Assembly (NCBI RefSeq): GCF_002941025.1
Contig: NZ_PTJS01000001.1
Location: 620,001 to 684,000 of the forward strand
From: Streptomyces sp. QL37
Lineage (GTDB): Bacteria > Actinomycetota > Actinomycetes > Streptomycetales > Streptomycetaceae
Length of the DNA stretch: 64,000 nt
Reading direction: 5' to 3'
Shown here: piece after piece, positions 60,633 to 64,000 of the stretch
Numbering within the stretch: position 1 is the first letter of the stretch
How the letters are laid out: every line of letters starts with the position of its first letter
Translations under genes and position numbers: made by a program
Notes under the pieces: model-generated
What the model was told of the DNA's origin: nothing
The model's database searches: none
What the model saw: the letters and a program-made list of their open reading frames with translations, nothing else

Positions 60633-61252
60633 GCCTCCATGTCTTCCTCGTACGGCACGGGGAGAGCGTCTGGCATGCCGGGAACCGCTACGCGGGAGTC
60701 ACCGACATCGCTCTCTCCGAGCACGGCCGAGCCCAGGCCGCCGGGCTCGCTTCCTGGGCGGAGCGGGCGGATCTCACGGCGGTGTGGTCCTCACCGATGC
60801 GACGCTGCCGGCAGACCGCGGAGGGGAGCGCCGCCCGCGCCGGTCTGCCGCTGAATCTCGAACCGCGGCTGCGCGAACTCGATTTCGGCGTCGCCGAGGG
60901 GTTGACCCGCCCCGAGATGCGGGAGCGTCTGCCCGGCGCGCTGAAGGCCTTCGAGGCCGACCCGGTCGGGAACCACTTCCCGGAGGGGGAGGATCCGGTC
61001 GCCGCCGGTGAGCGCTACGCGGGCTTCCTCGCCGGTCTGCGGGCCGGTCACCAGGAGGGCCGCGTCCTCGTCGTGGCCCACTCGACCGCCATCCGGCTCG
61101 CCCTCTGCCGACTGCTCGGCGTCCCGCTCCGGGACTACCGCCGGGTCTTCCCCTACCTGGCCAACTGCGCGTTGAACGAGCTGATCCTCCGGGACGGCAC
61201 AGCCTCGCTGCTGGCGCTGAACCAGCACGTGACCCCAGGAGTACCCGAGTGA
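60629..61252 (+). CDS. Histidine phosphatase family protein
   Basis: A 207-residue phosphoglycerate mutase-like phosphatase. The phosphohistidine motif LVRHGESVWH is at residues 7-16 and the second histidine is in VVAHSTAIRLAL (near residue 150). The likely role from context is dephosphorylation of a sugar phosphate in the same pathway, an odd partner for two kinases. ATG at 60629 overlaps the kinase 2 stop, and its own stop overlaps the dehydrogenase start. Confidence 0.92.
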   Translation: MSLHVFLVRHGESVWHAGNRYAGVTDIALSEHGRAQAAGLASWAERADLTAVWSSPMRRCRQTAEGSAARAGLPLNLEPRLRELDFGVAEGLTRPEMRERLPGALKAFEADPVGNHFPEGEDPVAAGERYAGFLAGLRAGHQEGRVLVVAHSTAIRLALCRLLGVPLRDYRRVFPYLANCALNELILRDGTASLLALNQHVTPGVPE

Positions 61253-62283
61253 CCACGATTCTCGCGGCCGGTGACCACTTCGTCCGCAACTCCCTCTTCA
61301 CCGATCACCTCAGGCCGGTCGCACCCGAGGCCACCTTCCGTGAGCTCACTCTGCCCTGGCCCGTTGAGCCCTTCGGTCCGGTGGCCGAGGTCCACGAGGC
61401 CTCCGGTACGGAGGACCAGCTCATCGAGGCCCTGGACGGTGTGGACATCTGCGTCACCCAGATGGCACCGCTGACCGAGCGGGTCCTCGCGGCGAGCCCG
61501 GGGCTCCGCCTGTTCTGCGTCGGCCGTGGCGGCCCGGTCAACGCCAATCTCGGGGCGGCCACCCGGCACGGTGTCGCGGTCACCTTCGCCCCCGGCCGCA
61601 ACGCCACCGCCACCGCCGAGCACACGGTCGCCCTGATGCTGGCTGCCACCCGCCGTGTCCCCGCCACCCACCAGGACCTCACGTCGGGCATCTGGCGGGG
61701 CGACTACTACCGCTACGACAGCGTCGGCCCGGAGCTGGAGGGCAGCACCGTCGGCATCGTGGGATACGGCGCCATCGGCTCACGGGTGGCCCGTATCGTC
61801 CTCGGTTTCGGCGCCCGTGTCCTGGTCGCGGACCCGTACGCCGACGACGCCGGCCTGGGGCCGGCGGAGCGGGTGGGCCTTCCCGAACTGATGCGCCGCT
61901 CGTCCTTCGTCACGGTGCACGCCCGGGCCACCCCGAAGACCGAGGGGCTGCTCTCCCGTGAGCTGATCGGGCTCATGCCGCCCGGCGGCGTGCTCGTCAA
62001 CTGTGCCCGTGGCTCCCTGCTCGACTACGACGCCGTCTGCGACGCCCTGGACGAGGGCCGCCTCTTCGGCGCGGCCTTCGACGTCTACCCCGAGGAGCCC
62101 CTGCCGCCGGGCTCCCGGCTGCGGCGTACCCCCAACGTCGTCATGACCCCGCATCTGGCGGGAGCCAGCAAGCAGACCGCCCACAACGCGTCCGCTCTCG
62201 TGGCCGATGAGGTCGCCCGCTTCCTGGACCGCCGCGCCCCGGCCCACTGCGCGAACCCGGAGGTGCTGCGGACCTGGTCATGA
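61249..62283 (+). CDS. D-2-hydroxyacid dehydrogenase family protein
   Basis: A 344-residue NAD-dependent dehydrogenase. NAD-binding motif VGIVGYGAIGSRVARIVLGF (near residue 167), catalytic Arg in VNCARGSLLDYDAV, Glu in YPEEPLPPGS and His in MTPHLAGASKQT. It interconverts a 2-hydroxy acid and a 2-keto acid. GTG at 61249 overlaps the phosphatase stop by four bases and closes the operon. In an operon with sugar kinases the substrate may be an aldonic acid or a phosphosugar acid. Confidence 0.93.
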   Translation: MTTILAAGDHFVRNSLFTDHLRPVAPEATFRELTLPWPVEPFGPVAEVHEASGTEDQLIEALDGVDICVTQMAPLTERVLAASPGLRLFCVGRGGPVNANLGAATRHGVAVTFAPGRNATATAEHTVALMLAATRRVPATHQDLTSGIWRGDYYRYDSVGPELEGSTVGIVGYGAIGSRVARIVLGFGARVLVADPYADDAGLGPAERVGLPELMRRSSFVTVHARATPKTEGLLSRELIGLMPPGGVLVNCARGSLLDYDAVCDALDEGRLFGAAFDVYPEEPLPPGSRLRRTPNVVMTPHLAGASKQTAHNASALVADEVARFLDRRAPAHCANPEVLRTWS

Positions 62284-62338
62284 CGGACCGGCGAAGGGAG
62301 TTGGAGCAAGTCTCACGTTCCCGTGGAAAGGAAACCGC

Positions 62339-63505
62339 GTGCGCCGCAAGCCCCGGATGTTCCGAACCGTACTCGTCGCCGGGATCAGTGTCCCGGCCCT
62401 CCTCCTCGCCGCCTCCCCCGGCATCGCCGCCGGAAGTGACCGCGGCGGCCGGCCGCCCGAGCTGCCGTCCTACGTCTACGGTGGCGCGTGGCCGACCAGC
62501 CACCTCCAGGGTGTGACCGTGGACCGGGAGCGCGGCTTCGTCTACTGGTCGTTCACCCAGCAGCTGGTGAAGACCGACCTCGCCGGCAAGGTACTCGGGA
62601 CCGTGGAGGGCCTCACCGGCCACCTCGGTGACATCGACGTCGACGACCGCGACGGCAGGGTCTACGGATCGCTCGAGTACAAGGCGGAGGAATCGTTCTA
62701 CATCGCGGTGTTCGACGCCCGGAGGATCGACCGGGTCGGGATGGACGCGGAGCGGGACGGCGTCATGACCGCGGTCCATCTCGACGAGGTGGCAGAGGAC
62801 TTCACCGCCGACATGGACGGCGACGGCGTCTTCGACGGCGACACCGCCGACACCCTCGACCACCGCTACGGGTGCAGCGGCATCGACGGGGTGTCGTTCG
62901 GCCCCGAGTTCGGCAAACGGGGCGGCAGGCAGACGCTGAAGGTCGCGTACGGCGTGTACTCCCACACCGGCCGGACCGACAACGACCACCAGGTGATCCT
63001 GCAGTACGACATCCGTACCTGGGGCAGGTACGCGCGACCGCTCTCCCAGGACGCCCCGCACCACAGCGGCCCCAGGCGCCACGACGGCAAGTTCTTCGTC
63101 CGCACCGGCAATACCACCTACGGCGTGCAGAACCTCCAGTACGACCCGTACACGAGGAACTGGATCATGGCCGTCTACAAGGGCAGGAAGGAGGGCTTCC
63201 CGAACTACTCCTTCTTCACGGTCGACGGGACCGCCGAGCCGGTACGCGGAGAGATCGAGGGACAGCCCACGCCGGAGACCGGCCGCCTCCTCACCCTCCG
63301 CGAGGCAGGCCTGCGCGACGAGGCGACCGGCATCCGCGGCTGGGAGTTCCACGGCAGCTACGGGTTCGACGCGCTGGGAGACGGCCGCTATTACGTCGCG
63401 GAGGGCCGGGCCGTGGAGGAGGACGGCGCCGTCGGGCAGGAGGGCGAGATCCGTCTGCACCGCTGGACGGGCGAACCTCCGGGTCCCTTCGAGCCGCTCG
63501 GCTGA
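62339..63505 (+). CDS. Secreted protein with beta-propeller-like repeats and a calcium-type loop
   Basis: A 388-residue protein with a clear signal peptide (RRKPRMFRTVLVAGISVPAL, then LLAASPGIAAGS). The mature part has repeated strand-turn units such as VTVDRERGFVYWSFTQQL and GDIDVDDRDGRVYGSLEY, spaced as in a beta-propeller. DMDGDGVFDGDTADTLDH near residue 160 looks like an acidic calcium-binding loop. I do not recognise the family beyond that. GTG at 62339 follows AAAGGAAACC. It is 55 bases after the dehydrogenase, so it could be part of the sugar operon or be independent. Confidence 0.7.
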   Translation: MRRKPRMFRTVLVAGISVPALLLAASPGIAAGSDRGGRPPELPSYVYGGAWPTSHLQGVTVDRERGFVYWSFTQQLVKTDLAGKVLGTVEGLTGHLGDIDVDDRDGRVYGSLEYKAEESFYIAVFDARRIDRVGMDAERDGVMTAVHLDEVAEDFTADMDGDGVFDGDTADTLDHRYGCSGIDGVSFGPEFGKRGGRQTLKVAYGVYSHTGRTDNDHQVILQYDIRTWGRYARPLSQDAPHHSGPRRHDGKFFVRTGNTTYGVQNLQYDPYTRNWIMAVYKGRKEGFPNYSFFTVDGTAEPVRGEIEGQPTPETGRLLTLREAGLRDEATGIRGWEFHGSYGFDALGDGRYYVAEGRAVEEDGAVGQEGEIRLHRWTGEPPGPFEPLG

Positions 63506-64000
63506 GGGCCGCACGCCCCTCCCGCGCGGCGCGGTCATACCGTGTCCTCCCTGCCGGTGCTCGGGCTCACGGGGTCCGTCGGATCCCGGTCCGGGCAGCC
63601 GCCAGGGATCCTCCGTCGCACGCTGCCGGGCTTCTTCTCCACCGGCGACGGAGGAACTGCCGGCACCGCACACGACGCGTGCGCCGGACAGCGGCACGAG
63701 ACGGACGACCACGGCGCGCGGTGCCATCGCCGAGCAGCCGCTCCCCCGCCGCCGGTCTGCGGGACTCGGCCGACTGCGGCGGCAGGAGAGACGGCAGTGC
63801 CGGGTTTACCGCCGGGCGGCACCCGGACCGGTACGGCCGACAACTCGCATCTGCCGCGCCGGGCCTCGGCCCCGGCCCGGAGCAGCGGTGCGGGTTCTAC
63901 CGCGAGTGGCTCATGCGACCACCACACGTCGGCCGGCGATTCCGTCCATCGTTCACAGCCCTACGTCGCGGCCGTTGATGTCGGCCAGGGATTCGCGGCG
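63506..64000. other. Region without a supportable gene
   Basis: Open frames exist on both strands, as expected at this GC content, but none has a good start signal, a recognised domain or a plausible codon pattern. A frame on the minus strand from 63927 to 63535 is the longest and looks like noise (high Pro, Arg, Ala). It may be spacer, or hold the start of a gene beyond the window. Confidence 0.4.

Noticed and set aside
63535..63927. 130-residue minus-strand frame near the window end
   Set aside because: Composition is random-like, with no start signal or recognisable domain.
1..64000. tRNA, rRNA, CRISPR array, prophage or integrative element
   Set aside because: No tRNA-like TTCGA loops with matching stems, no spaced short repeats, and no integrase, transposase or phage structural genes were seen. 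The encapsulin has a phage-like fold but is a stand-alone cargo shell.

Overview
The window reads as chromosomal DNA of a Streptomyces or close relative. It is very GC-rich, has many GTG starts with GGAGG-type ribosome binding sites, short or overlapping gene junctions, and typical actinomycete families: a spore photoproduct lyase-like protein, mycothiol-type DinB proteins, a DyP-encapsulin pair, an RppA-like type III polyketide synthase, WXG100-like proteins and many one-component regulators. I see no rRNA, tRNA, CRISPR array, transposase or integrase. About 56 genes or gene remnants are supported.

Layout. 1-8700: the tail of a GH38-like glycosidase, a radical-SAM spore photoproduct lyase relative, a DoxX-like membrane protein, a DinB-fold protein, an AraC regulator with a GyrI-like domain, a lipoprotein, and a 14-helix drug exporter fused to three beta-sandwich repeats with a MarR regulator next to it. 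8855-12125: DyP peroxidase, encapsulin shell and a fold-III PLP decarboxylase-like gene. 12136-13138: panD and a tiny proline-rich gene, disturbed by a perfect 273-bp tandem duplication. 13464-18758: a five-gene peptide/nickel-type ABC importer. 19232-25148: AroM, IclR regulator, OPT transporter, DUF917 and M20 peptidase, which look like one uptake and breakdown unit with shared IclR-like operators. 25242-29767: a PadR/membrane-protein pair, then a large SARP-like ATPase regulator broken by a perfect 62-bp foldback repeat.

29886-34933: an oxidation module (TauD dioxygenase, MFS transporter, aldehyde dehydrogenase) beside a TetR regulator. 35000-35496: remains of fatty-acid genes. 35516-42968: membrane proteins (DUF389, DUF2254, SulP, DUF202, GAP) and an alkylsulfatase. 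43067-46041: a truncated PAS fragment, a small SHOCT protein, and an IclR regulator ahead of 4-hydroxybenzoate hydroxylase (pobA).

46137-49065 is the most novel-looking unit: a WXG100-like protein, a long helical protein ending in a papain-like C/H/N peptidase domain, and a lipoprotein that resembles the chagasin (I42) inhibitors of papain-type peptidases. I propose a secreted peptidase toxin with its own inhibitor as immunity protein. 49247-52731 is a compact type III polyketide cluster. 53336-62283 is a DeoR-controlled sugar or polyol operon with an ABC importer, two different FGGY kinases, a histidine phosphatase and a 2-hydroxyacid dehydrogenase, followed by a secreted protein with a calcium-binding-like loop.

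The duplication at 12.2 kb and the foldback at 27.1 kb are both perfect repeats. They are either very recent rearrangements or assembly errors, and reads across them would decide which.
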